From: Darksidea phi | Lineage: Eukaryota > Ascomycota > Dothideomycetes > Pleosporales > Lentitheciaceae | Length of the DNA stretch: 64,000 bases | NCBI GenBank assembly: GCA_030770425.1 | Contig: JASJFT010000101.1 | Span: 1-64,000 of the forward strand | Direction of reading: 5' to 3' | Shown here: positions 10,083-21,188 of the stretch, piece after piece | How positions within the stretch are numbered: the stretch's first letter is position 1 | Layout of the letters: each line of letters begins with the position of its first letter | Translations under genes and position numbers: made by a program | The notes under the pieces: model-generated | The model's input: only the letters and a program-made list of their open reading frames with translations | The model's database searches: none | What the model was told of the DNA's origin: nothing

Positions 10083-11901
10083 TCATTGACCTTGGAAAAA
10101 GTTCTGGAAAACTTCCAAGATATTGTCAAATCCGAACTGTTCGCCTAGTTTAAGCACACGCTCATTTCTCCCCACCTCTTCCGGCTTCCCATCCGCTACA
10201 TACTTCGCTGTAATACCCTCGCTGCTCGGTCCATACACCCTCGCGCCCATTTCCCCCCCTTCAACCGGCGGCCATGGATCATTCCCATTCACGAATTCGA
10301 TGAAGTCCTCAGCGTACGCCCTTGCCACCGCTCTCTGGTCATCATTCAGATACTCGTTGAAGTTTTGGAAAAGGAAGGCGACATCTAGAATATGACCCGC
10401 TTGACCCTTAAAGCGACCATCCCACGGAATTCCTTCATTGAAGTGATAGAGGAAGAATTTGTTGTTCCTTGTTTGGGGCCAGCCTTTTGCGAAAGCGAGA
10501 GCGGGGGCGTAAAAGCTAATCTCACTAGCAAATTGGAGGATCGAGAGGAGCGCCTCATCGTCGCCGGTCGACGGCGTTATATTATATGATGACAGCAATG
10601 CCGATGCAGCGTCCGGGTGGTCCGCCAAGGTTTTGTTGATAGAATCAATGAATTTTGTCGCGATGCCTGGATTCCGTCCATCAAGTCCCATGTACGCAAG
10701 AATATTCGCCTATAACCTATCAGCAGTGCACATCATGGATCTATCCTGCACTCACGTCGAGCTTTGACTCTCCTATCATCAATGCAGAGCACCACCTCCG
10801 TCCTGGAATCAAGAACCGCGGGTCATCTTCCTGGGATGCGACGGCAAGAAAACTGGGTTCGCCCGGAACGGTCTCACCGTCCATCGAAGGAGATAAAGGG
10901 GTACCCAGAGGCACCTTTTGCCAAAGATCATCGATGGGTAAGGTGAGAAGTGCGTCGATACGGTCTGCAGGGGACATGTCCCCAAGTCCGAGAGCCTCGA
11001 TGACTTTTCGGTATGCAGCTTCGGCTGCTGCTTCTGGAATCGGTTTGAACAAGAGAACGGCACCTCCCGTGCTCAGACATCGCTTCATAAGCGGTTCTTT
11101 GGAAAGGAGCAGCATTGTGACCGACACTATCAATTGTCAGCTGGAAGCAGAAGTAAAGAAGGCGGTCATACAGCCCCCGGCGCTCTCGCCAACCACAGTG
11201 ATTTCTTCTCCGTCGCCTCCAAATCCACCGATAAACTTTTTGACCCATTGCAAAGCGGTGCGTTGATCGTGGAGGCCGTTGTTCGCTTTGTACCCAGCCT
11301 TGCGCAGCTCCGCAGACGTCATGAAACCGGTGACACCCAACCGATAGCTAGCCTTATGAGTATTTACATAAAGAGATGGCCGTCATACACCACTCACTTG
11401 ATCGTGACACCAATGATGGGCTTTCCCTTTTCAGCGGAAAGCCTGACGAGCGAAGCTGGGTCGTAATGCGGGTACCAGCTCGAGCCTACTGCGAACCCGC
11501 CCCCGTGAACGAAGACGTACACGGGAAGCTTAGCATCGGCCTGAATGACTCCATCCTTTCCGAGTGGTAAGGTTATGTTCAGGCTTAAGCCTGCGGTGTC
11601 TGAATGGTCTGGCACTTCCGGCACGGGCAGTGAGTGCTGGATGAAACCGAATTCACTGTTAATTGCGCCGACGGGTGAGACCGGAGGAGGACTGCTGGAG
11701 TTGAGCGAGTGTGAGGTGAATTAATTGGAGTACTTGCCCGTATTTTGAGGCATCTATGGCAGCCCCATACTTGGTCTTCAGTTGTGGTGGTGCAAAGCGA
11801 TTTTCGAGAGAGGCGTATTGAATGCCCAAGAACTGTGCTGTTCCGTCCGCAACGTTTCCTCTGACCTCTCCCAAGTCTGTGTGCTCGAATGTAGTTGCCA
11901 T
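10083..11901 (-). CDS. Type-B carboxylesterase (alpha/beta hydrolase)
   Basis: Five exons (11901-11738, 11694-11398, 11347-11172, 11126-10756, 10709-10083) encode 544 aa. Landmarks: oxyanion-hole motif VFVHGGGFAVGS, nucleophile elbow GESAGG (Ser), then GHILDVAFLFQNFNEYL containing the catalytic His. No signal peptide is visible, so the enzyme is probably intracellular. It hydrolyses a carboxylic ester or lactone. It converges on the dehydrogenase gene (132 bp) and diverges from the lactonase gene (415 bp), which suggests it processes an ester form of the cluster substrate (inference). Intron 1 (11737-11695) uses a GC donor (gcaagt). Intron 3 (11171-11127) could be placed slightly differently; the chosen GT site preserves GESAGG. 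Confidence 0.88.
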
Positions 11902-12316
11902 TAGAAGTCCGAAGTAGTCAATGTCCCAGTGTGCTTTCAAGCGCCAGAGTTTCTGGCTGCACAATGATACCGAGGTTTGCCGGCTCAGATTAATAGCATC
12001 AGGCGTGTAACTGTCCCGCTGTTGAACTACATCTGAAGTAGCTTGATTGCCGTGAAGCTAAATTGCTGGTGCCTCGGATCGGCAGCCCCGGATCGGCAGC
12101 CCCGCTATTAGGGTAGATGAATGGTGGGGCGTGGACGAGCAACATGTCTGTGCGCACGGGCGAGGTATTTGATGTGGGGATGGCGTCAAAGTGCCAACAT
12201 GACAAAGCTTAGTAGGCTGGCCGAGGTGGAACAAGCAATGCACAGGGACAAAATGGCCGGCGTGAGGCACCAGGACATCTGGAGCCTTTTACTTCACCAA
12301 CTGAGCCGCAGAAAAT
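11902..12316. promoter_or_regulatory. Divergent promoter of carboxylesterase and lactonase with a 14-bp tandem duplication
   Basis: This 415-bp divergent region contains two perfect head-to-tail copies of ggatcggcagcccc at 12076-12103. Each copy contains a CGG triplet, and the junction forms CCGGATCGG. Duplicated CGG elements are compatible with a Zn2Cys6 regulator site; the repeat is seen, the function is inferred. Confidence 0.45.
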
Positions 12317-13407
12317 ATGGTTGCCGAAACCTTGAAAGGTGCCCTGCCAGAGACCGACGCCTACGTCGATCTGTCACTGCTTGATGGAGGGAGCTTTGTA
12401 GGAGAGATGGGGAAGATACATGCAGGAGTCAGTAATGCCAAGTTCCGCATGTATAACTGGGCCTTCTACATCTCACATCGAGGTAGACACATGCTATGGG
12501 ACCTCGGGCTAGATGAAGTAAGTGTATGACTAGCTTAGAGATGCTGTATTGACATGAAGACAGGATCGTTCATGCTATACTCCATGGGTGAATAAATTCA
12601 TGCTCGCAGAAGTCAACCATGTTGGCCCCAGGAGAAGCATCGTTGCGCAGCTTAATGAGAGGAGCGTTACGGCAGACCAGATCGACACTGTCCTGTTCAG
12701 GTATTTCTCTTGCGTCCAAAGAGCTTTGCAACGTCAGCTAAATGAGGGAATAGTCATGCGCACTGGGACCATTGTCGTCCAATCCGAGACGTGTTCCCGA
12801 ACGCAACCGCGCTTTTCGGCCCTGGTACCAAGGAAGTTTGTTTGCCAGGCCACATGGCAGATGCAGATATTCAATGGGACGGCCGCTTCTTCGATCCAGA
12901 GCGTGCGACCGAGAGGTGGGAAGAGCTCCATGGCCCCTGGGTTCCGTTTGGGCCGTTCGAGAAGGCGCTAGATTACTTCGGCAACGGCAGCTTCTGGATC
13001 ATGCAGGCGCCGGGCCACATGCAGGGGAATCTGTGTGCTGCAGCGAGGCTCAAGGGAGGTGAATGGGTGCTTTTGGGGGGGGACTGTTGCCACTCGAGGT
13101 ACGACCGCTGTTGACTTTTGCCTACAGCAGACTGACAAAGGCCAGGGAGCTGCTCGACGGCAAGCACGAGATCTCGCAATTTTGCGTGCCGGGCATAGGC
13201 AAGATATCGCTGCATGCAGATATAACAGCTGCCAAAGATACCATCTCAAAAATCAGAGTGCTAGAGAATGATTACGGGTTCCACGTTGCCCTTGCGCACG
13301 ACGCCGCGTGGATGAAGGAGGGCTCGGACAAGGTCCTAATGTCGCTACTCGATGAGCACATGATGAATGCGGCGAGGGAACGGATACCCAGAGATGAGAT
13401 AGCATAA
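12317..13407 (+). CDS. Metallo-beta-lactamase-fold hydrolase (lactonase-like)
   Basis: Four exons (12317-12517, 12564-12700, 12754-13098, 13146-13407) give 314 aa. The zinc-binding motif HAHWDH is recreated at the exon 2/3 junction. Further metal ligands are the His in APGHMQGN and the Asp in LLGGDCCHSR, and the C-terminal VALAHDAAW supplies the last His. This pattern fits the AHL-lactonase/MBL lactonase branch. Such enzymes open lactone rings; next to a cycloisomerase-like and a maleylacetate-reductase-like gene it could hydrolyse a muconolactone-type intermediate (inference). Intron 3 is placed so that DCCHSRELLDG is continuous; shorter 29- or 32-nt alternatives also keep frame. No signal peptide. 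Confidence 0.87.
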
Positions 13408-14158
13408 CGGATGTGGTGCTGGTGGCCGATGAGATGCATTGAAGGCTCCCAGCGAAGTAAAATCCAACAGGTCCAGATTCGAACCAATCATCATTCAACG
13501 GCTCGCTCAATGTGACGCGAACGCACATGATTCATCCGTTTGCTTGTTGTTTCTCGCACGGATCTCCATTTACGTCGCCTCGTCGCGCCGATACTCGTGT
13601 AGAACACGCCGCGGCTCTGATGCCGCTTGATATGAATCCGTCGGCCTCTTATCCGACACGGATCGGACTAAGCAACTGCATCCGCAAGACATGCAAAGTA
13701 TGTATAGGGCTAGTTAGACAATGGTGTGTCCTCCAATTACTGTCTTGGTCGCTGCCTATTTCCTGCACTCTTGCTCTGCCAAATCTCTCGCACTTCTCTC
13801 TATAACCCTCAATCGAATGTGCACACCACCCTTGCATCTTCAAACTGTTTCATAGCCCGCTATTTTCCTCACATCTATTATTTCTGCCTGCCTACTTCAC
13901 AGTCAAGCTGATTCAGTATCACCGTTATCATACAACTGGGTGTGCGTCAGTAGGTGGACAGATGCGAAGCCGACGCCCAATCCATGAATATGGCGGCAAC
14001 TCATGTCAAAAATCCCTTCTCTTGTCTCTTGGGTAAGGCCACGATTACTAGCACGCTGTATTTCATTTAAATGCTTTTTCTGTCGATACTGACCTAATCC
14101 GAACTCCGCGAGAAGAGCACGACATCATATTCACACCAGATATCAAGCCAGCTACACG
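13408..14158. other. Gene-free interval
   Basis: About 750 bp of AT-balanced sequence after the lactonase gene. I see no convincing coding frame, repeat or RNA gene in it. Confidence 0.5.
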
Positions 14159-14700
14159 ATGCCACAGCAACAACCACAAAAGCTCAATAGGCTTGACTAT
14201 GCTACAAGCTTTTTCAAAGAAGTGCTCCGCTTTTACGCAGCGAGCCATACTGCTCGGGCAGAAGACTCTACTGGCGTTATCACCTTCCGTGGCAAGCAGT
14301 ATCCTACACGAGGCCAAATGGATTGCCCTGTCCAGTTTGCCATGCACTTGAATCAGATCTCTTCCCTAACTCAGTACTATTCGATCTCGACAGTTTTGCA
14401 CACGATGATTCGCTGCGAAATGCGAGGCGCGGATTCGAACAATGTCTCAGAACGTGTCTTGGCCAAATGCTGGCGATGCATATAGTGAATATAGTGAAAG
14501 ACATCTTCTCCTGGCTATCCGGGACTTCGATTTCGCTTGCACCAATTTGAAGCTAGTCAAGCAGCATGTTTGTTGCATGAATTGGGATGTTGTCCTCGGT
14601 GACAGTGCTTTTCAAGGGCAGGTCTTTGGACCAAAACTACAAGACAGCAGGCTTATCACTGTGAAGAAGACGGATTACAGTAAAATGTGGGATAAGCAAC
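14159..14700 (+). pseudogene. Cytochrome P450 C-terminal fragment, frameshifted
   Basis: Three frames in succession carry pieces of a P450 C-terminus. About 14159-14350 has SFFKEVLRFY (K-helix ExxR) and ARAEDSTGVI. About 14350-14490 has LFPNSVLFDLDSFA then GFEQCLRTCLGQMLAM, the heme-Cys loop with the usual Gly replaced. About 14490-14690 has LLLAIRDFDFACTNL and AFQGQVFGPKLQD, the terminal beta strands. The N-terminal two thirds are absent and at least two frameshifts interrupt the rest, so no functional enzyme is encoded. It may be a lost member of the neighbouring catabolic cluster, or an unrelated relic. Confidence 0.72.
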
Positions 14701-15185
14701 CGCTGGCTATAAGCAGTGGTTGCTGTCAGTCTTTCGGTGCTTCACACAATTACTCACCACTCGCAATATTGCTAAGCTTTCGGAGGAAAAGGTGCTTATT
14801 CCAAGGTCTTACTGTAAAAAGCATGGCTCGCTAGAGATCACTTAGATTAGCCTAAATTCGAAGCCAATCACTCGAACCGCGATCGACCCCGCGCGAACCC
14901 CTCACACGATCCACGCGGCTTATTGCGTCGCTCGGCAACAATTATTGTTCCAACAGTATCGAGCGTACCATTTTGAGATCCAAAACTCGTCATTGCTTAT
15001 CCAAAGCGGAGCCGGCCATCAGCTTGCTCCAATTACCACTTCCGAAATTCGGCGTCATTGTGGAGCGTCGTCCCCACGTGAATAACCACCGGATGGCTCC
15101 AAAAACTACACTACAATTAAGAAATTGTATAAATTAATAGCAATTATATTTCGATCACACACCAACTTTGTGATTGCGGGTCATC
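14701..15185 (+). promoter_or_regulatory. Upstream region of the beta-xylosidase gene
   Basis: A TATAAAT box lies at 15128-15134, about 52 bp before the start codon. A reverse-strand GGCTAA (ttagcc, 14847-14852) matches the half-site bound by the xylanase regulator XlnR/Xyr1 in Aspergillus and Trichoderma. The match is short; function is inferred from the gene type. Confidence 0.35.
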
Positions 15186-17647
15186 ATGCTCAACAGGCGC
15201 CAATACCTTCCAATACTATGGTGGGCAACCGGAGGGTTCGCTCTCTTCCCAGATTGTGCCAACGGGCCATTGCGGAATGAGACGATATGTGATACTGCGG
15301 CGGGTAAGCTGTAGTCCGGAGCATTACAATTCCTCTAGTAACACTCCGAAGCACCGGCCGATAGAGCGAGATCATTAGTGTCCCTATACACACTGGAAGA
15401 AAAGATCAATGCGACCGGGAGTGCCTCGCCAGGTGTATCTCGGTTAGGAATACCATCGTATGAATGGTGGTCGGAAGGCCTCCATGGCATTGCTGGGCCA
15501 TTTACAAACTTCAGCGATGAAGGCGACTACAGTTACTCGACTTCCTTCCCTCAACCTATCCTTATGGGCGCTGCGTTTGATGACCAGTTGATCACGGACG
15601 TTGCGACTGTGATCTCGATTGAGGCGCGCGCCTTCAATAACGCCAACCGTACTGGTTTGGACTTCTGGACGCCGAATATCAATCCCTTCAGGGACCCGCG
15701 GTGGGGACGAGGCCAAGAAACACCTGGAGAAGACCCGTATCACCTTTCGTCGTACGTTCAGGCACTCATCAAAGGTCTACAAGGAGATGCGAACGATCCA
15801 TACAAGCGAGTTGTAGCAACTTGCAAGCACTACGCTGGTTACGACGTAGAGAGTTGGAACGGCAACCTCCGCTACCAATTTGATGCCAAAATCTCCCAGC
15901 AAGATCTCGTCGAGTACTACTTGCAACCTTTCCAAGCCTGTGCACGGGATTCGAATGTTGGCGGTTTTATGTGCTCCTATAGTAAGTGCTCTACGAGCAT
16001 CCTTTGCGCATTTACTGACATAGAGCAGATGCTGTAAACGGGGTGCCCACTTGTGCTGATCCATATTTACTGCAAACGATTCTTCGCGAGCATTGGGGCT
16101 GGACAAACGAGGAGCAGTGGGTGACGAGTGACTGTGATGCTGTGCAGAATATTTACTTGCCACATCAGTGGGCTTCCACTCGCGAGCAAGCGGTCGCAGA
16201 TTCGCTCAGTGCCGGAACAGATCTCGACTGCGGCACATATATGCCTGCTCACCTACCCGCAGCTATCGCACAAGGCTTGGTCAACGAAACAGTTCTTGAT
16301 CAAGCACTTATCCGACAATACTCGTCTCTCGTGCGGCTCGGATGGTTTGACCCTCCCGACAAACAACCCTACCGACAGCTTAACTTCAGTGCTGTCGCTA
16401 CTAGCGCATCGCAGCAACTCGCATATAGGGCAGCCGTTGAAGGCATTGTGTTGCTCAAGAATGACGGTGTCCTGCCACTTACTCTAGAATCTTCAAAATC
16501 CCTAGGCCTGTTCGGTGACTGGGCAAACGCTACTAAGGATCTACTTGGAAATTACGCAGGGATTCCTACGTACCTGCACAGCCCTCTCTGGGCCGCTCAA
16601 CAGCTCAACATCACTGTCAACTACGCGCAGGGTCCAGGTGGCCAAGGCGATCCTACCACGAACTCGTGGTTGTCTCTGAAGCCGGCAGCGGACGCAAGCG
16701 ACGTGATCATCTACATCGGTGGCATCAACAACGATGTTGAAGAGGAGGGTATGGATCGCGTATCACTCGCCTGGACAGGCGCACAGCTCGACGTTATCGA
16801 GCAGTTAGCCGACATGGGCAAGCCGATGATTGTCGTGCAAATGGGCGGAGGTCAGCTAGACTCATCGCCCATTGCCAACAACCCAAATATCTCCGCGTTG
16901 CTGTGGGGCGGCTACCCGGGACAAGATGGCGGCGTTGCCATCATTGACATTATTACGGGGAAGACAGCACCAGCTGGCCGCCTCCCGACCACTCAATATC
17001 CAGCAAGGTATATTCACGAGGTTCCGATGACGGATATGTCCTTGCGCCCCGGCGCTACAAGCACAGGGCGCACCTATAAGTGGTACAATGGAACAGCTGT
17101 CTTCGAATTCGGTACCGGACTTCATTACACCAACTTCTCGGCTTCTATGCACTCTCCAATGGAGCAAAGCTACCACATTGCGGACCTGAAGAACGCGTGC
17201 AACAGCACTAACACAAAGTATCTCGATCGCTGCCCTTTCGCTTCCGTTCAGGTCGAAGTCAAGAATGATGGTACTAGGACATCTGACTACGTTGCGCTCG
17301 GCTTTCTAAGCGGCGCTTTCGGCCCACAGCCCTATCCATTAAAATCGCTGGTCGCCTATCAGCGTCTCTTCGCTATCGAGGGCGGCTCGTCCAAAATAGC
17401 AGCTCTCAACCTCACGCTTGGCTCCCTCGCGAGAGTCGATGAGAAAGGTAATACTGTACTGTACCCGGGAGAGTACAGCTTTTCGATCGACAATCAGCCT
17501 CTGGCGTCTGTTCACTTCATGTTGACGGGAGATGAGACGATGTTGGATGAATGGCCACAGCCGCCTGCGAATAGGACCGGGAAAGGCGTCAGTGGGTTTG
17601 AGAACTATTTTGAACCTGGTTATGGCAGTAATCAGAGGCCCATGTGA
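15186..17647 (+). CDS. GH3 beta-xylosidase, secreted
   Basis: Three exons (15186-15303, 15352-15981, 16029-17647) encode 788 aa, the usual size of fungal XlnD/Bxl-type enzymes. A signal peptide (about residues 1-26, Arg-Arg followed by a Trp/Ala/Gly/Phe-rich core) precedes NETICDT. GH3 landmarks: YEWWSEGLHG, GLDFWTPNINPFRDPRWGRG, CKHYAGYD, GFMCSYNAVNG and WVTSDCDAV, where the first Asp is the expected nucleophile. The C-terminal half has the alpha/beta sandwich (EGIVLLKNDGVLPL) and a fibronectin-III-like end. Many N-x-S/T sites fit secretion. It releases xylose from xylobiose and xylo-oligomers, a plant-biomass trait. Alpha-arabinofuranosidase side activity is common in this clade. Confidence 0.95.
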
Positions 17648-19115
17648 GCACGGTGCAGCTTGGAGTCTTGAAGGATAAATAATGTATTAGGCAAAAGCGC
17701 ACTCAAGAGAGCATGTGTAGAAACATATATCAATTTGCTAACGAAGCCTTCTTTTACACAGCGCCGCAAGCGTTGTTCAAAACCTCCACTGCATTGCATG
17801 CCAGTTGATTGATCTTCCGAACACCGCTATCGCATGGCCTTTTTCGGGCGAGAGCTGTCCCTTCATAGGACTAGGCTTATATTCTATACACCATGCGATC
17901 CGCCCTTCGGCTATATGGCGTTTTGTAAAACGATTGTGCCAGCCTGTTAGGTAGTAATCACCAAATTTGAAGATATTGAGAGTGTATGCAAGATCTTTCG
18001 ATGGCCAAAAAGGTTTGGTTGATGTGTACCATATCCAGAATCTGCGTACAATAGAGAATTAGCTAACAGAAGGCCTGGTATACGCCCTCCAGGCCTTGTC
18101 GCTACTAGCTAGGGAGGGGTGACACATTCTATTAAAAAGCATTGATAGCACATGCTCAATCGCTTGACTGTGCGCGTTAAGAGGCTCGTAGCGGTGCAGT
18201 TATATGAGCCAAAGGTGTCGACAGTGGTATCATAATGCACTCTACCTCGTACGAAGAAATCCTACTTAAACATCATAACGCAGAGATGCAATGAGCGGCG
18301 GACCTCTCACAAGATCTTACGTCAAAACTACACGCAACAACGCTGCACCGTACTTTATCCTCGCCATAGCATCGAACCTGAATCGCTATCGCTACTACCT
18401 AAAGAATATATATTCTTAAGAAGGTTGGCCGCAGTCTAGTGAGCAATGCTAGAAGATGGTAGAAAGGTGGAGGGGGAGCTATTAGCGAACAGTACGCTAG
18501 CTAAGAGGGCGTGCTCACCCACTATGTAGGGTCGAAGAAGCCAGATAGATTAGATTGTAACGATAATACGATGCAAGCCTTCATAAAATAGCCTGATTTC
18601 GGCTTAAGGGGCCGCATACAGACGAACGATACGAGCACTTAAGATGGTTGTATGAGGCCAGAGAATCAACAGCGAATACGACGCAAACGCTAAGCACTAT
18701 TTTGTCCATATACGTCATATATCGTTCTACTGTTTTGAGGTTGACACTCCAAAGTGACTAGTTCGTCAGGCGGGGAAGTCGGATTATAGCTTCTCACCTC
18801 CTGAGAGCTGAGATCCATGCCAGACTTTGCTCTCGTCACACCATTGTCGGCCGAGATCTCTGGCTACTCCGTCGGCCGCTGCAAAAAAGTAGTGTAGCGG
18901 AAGAGGAACTTGTTAGCGAACAGTGGGCAACGTGGAAGTACGGTATCTGGTTAGGCGACGTGCAGGTGATCGGAGAGAGGTTGCTTCTTGATACGGGACG
19001 TGCAACATCGTATTAAATTTTTGTTGAGGCAACCGTCACTCTACATTATGCTCCTCAGATCCACCCGCCTTGGCCTGAGCACAAATGCCGGGCTTCCAAA
19101 CAGGGGTGATTCGAA
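17648..19115. other. Gene-free interval with relic-like features
   Basis: About 1.5 kb without a supported gene. It is AT-rich in places, has a perfect 16-bp palindrome (aagaatatatattctt, 18402-18417) and two copies of ttagcgaacagt (about 18481 and 18911). This could be an old degenerate repeat, but no transposon ends or transposase frame are visible. Confidence 0.35.
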
Positions 19116-20700
19116 CTATTTCTTCTTGCCAGAAGTTTTCCAAGCCTGGCTCCTAGCCTTCCTCCCGTTCGGCCCCTTCTTCTTGCTCTTCTTCCCTCCT
19201 AGCTTCAACCCGGCCGTGCCTTGCTTACTACTCGCACGATGCCCTTCAAACACAAAAGACTCTGCTGACTTGAACGCTCCAGCCTTGCCAGCCTTGCCTA
19301 GCATCGCGCGAGCGCGGCCCTGCATCGAACTCTGCTCCTCTGGGATCTTCGCGACATATGCACCTTTTGACCTTGACGTAGAAGCCTTCGCAGGAAGCGC
19401 CGACTTCTTGTCTTTCTTCTTTTGTGCTCTCGCTCGCACAACGCGCAGCTTCCGAGGAAGGAGAGGCGGGAACTTTTGTTCGTTGAACTGCAGGGCCGCT
19501 TCGACGGCGTTCTCATCTTCGAACTGCACATACGCGAAGCCTTTTCCCACACGGGTTTTTGAATCCCGAGGTACTCGTACGCTCTCAACTTTGCCAGCTT
19601 TGCCGAACTGAACCCACAAGCCCTCCTCTACGTCGCCGGGAGGCCTATTCTTCTTCTTGTCTCCTTCAGTATCTACATTGCTTTCGTCGTCGACGAATCC
19701 GAGATTGCCAACAAAGACACAGCGGCGATGGTCCACCTTCGCCGGGTGCGCAATAGAATCCACGCGCAGATGGCGGCCGAGAACGACCGTGCCATTCAGT
19801 CTCTTGACGGCTTCTCGTGCCGCCACCTTCGTCGAATAGACAGCATACGCGTTTGTAGACTTGGTAGTGGTGTCCATTACTTCCTTCTTTGCGTAGGCGG
19901 CTCGCTTGGGTAGCGCACTTGCGAAGGCTGTGGATCGATATCGGATGGACTCGACTTTGTGGGGCGGTTTGTTGTCAGCCAAATCGGCTATGAAGGACGC
20001 GAGGTGCTGTTTCAACTGCCTTTCTGCTGCTTTGGAGATGATTGCCTCATTTGAGACATTGCCGAGGAAGACGGTGCGGGACGCCTTCTCAATTTCTTCT
20101 GCCTCGTTGTCAGGCGTGCTCATTAGCGTCTCATGCTTCGGTATCGTGAACGACTCTTCATCGGAGTCTTCTGCATCGCTCGCCGCGTCGGCTGGTTCAT
20201 CCGCCTTGAAAGCCTTCGTCTTCTGCTTCTTCTTCCTCCTCTCCTCGTCCTTGGCCTCCTCTCGGGCTATTCGCTCCATATATACGTCTTCCACATCGTC
20301 GCCTTTACTGCGCCGCTTCCGCTTTTTGTTCGGCTTCTCTGGCGTCACGTCTACCACCGCCGCCTCCTGCTCAGATGCGGGGTTGTCATCGGAAGAGGAT
20401 GTCGAGTCGGATGCAGTGTCGGAGTCTGAGCTTGTATCGTCCTCGCTGGAGGCTTCAACGGGGGACTTTTCTGCGGCATTCCGGTACCGCGCCTTCGGAG
20501 GTGCCTCAACCGGTCCTAACTACACCACGAATCAGTCATGCACTTTCGAAAGGTGTCTGTGCAGAGTGAAGACGCACGCTACTCGCAAACAGTGATGTCA
20601 GACTAGGGTCAAACGCCTTCTTGTCGACGGCAAAGAACGACTTGTCGCTCTTGTACTGCGTAGCCGCGGCTTCCGGACGTTTGCTGGCTGATTTGGGCAT
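19116..20700 (-). CDS. NOP12: Nucleolar RNA-binding protein Nop12
   Basis: Two exons (20700-20578, 20519-19116; 58-nt intron) give 508 aa. An acidic/Lys-rich N-terminus with [12 protein letters not shown] basic runs is followed by RRM1 (about 190-295, starting TVFLGNV) and RRM2 (about 307-405, [10 protein letters not shown] as RNP2 and GKGFAYVQF as RNP1). The C-terminus is very basic ([17 protein letters not shown]). This is the Nop12/RBM34 architecture, a nucleolar factor in pre-25S rRNA processing and 60S assembly. The start at 20700 ([11 protein letters not shown]) is chosen because it gives the family-like N-terminus and is the last ATG before the conserved [12 protein letters not shown] segment. 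Divergent from Dep1 by 488 bp. Confidence 0.9.
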
Positions 20701-21188
20701 GGCGACAATTAAGTTGTTCATACGGCCGGCAAGCAAGACAAAAGATTTTGGTGGAGTAAAGCAGGGCGCTAGTCCTAGTCAGGATCCATGCGCGCAGTCA
20801 GGCACGGAAATACGCCGGGCCGTTCGACTGACTGGGTGCAGGGATCACAACCCGGCAATCGACGAGAGAGAGAGAGACAGAGCGTGTGTGCCTCCACCGC
20901 CAGCTCCTCACATGCCCTCCCATGCGCCACATCAACTCTCGTTTGCCTCTACGTAGCCTCGCACGTCTCGTACCCGCCGCAGCGCAGCTGTCTCTGGCAT
21001 TATTACCGCCAGAACTCTCGGCACCCGCATCTCGCCCACCGGCAACAACCACTTCGCCCGCACGCCGCGCTCCGTATCCTTCGCACTGCTCCGCGAGCTC
21101 CCAGCGTCGCAGGCCTCGAATAAACCCCCTCCGTCGCAGAAACCCAACATTGGGCGAGAGTTGACACACTTTCCCGGCTGGGCGCACC
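20701..21188. promoter_or_regulatory. Divergent promoter region NOP12 / DEP1
   Basis: The 488 bp between the two divergent start codons presumably carry both promoters. It includes a short GA run (gagagagagaga, about 20866-20877). No specific operator recognised. Confidence 0.35.

Noticed and set aside
13084..13145. 29- or 32-nt intron in the lactonase gene
   Set aside because: Both keep frame but are far below the usual length; a 47-nt intron to 13145 keeps frame and the HSRELLDG continuity.
17648..19115. Possible transposon relic
   Set aside because: Only a palindrome and a 12-bp repeated word; no terminal repeats, target duplication or transposase remnants could be identified.
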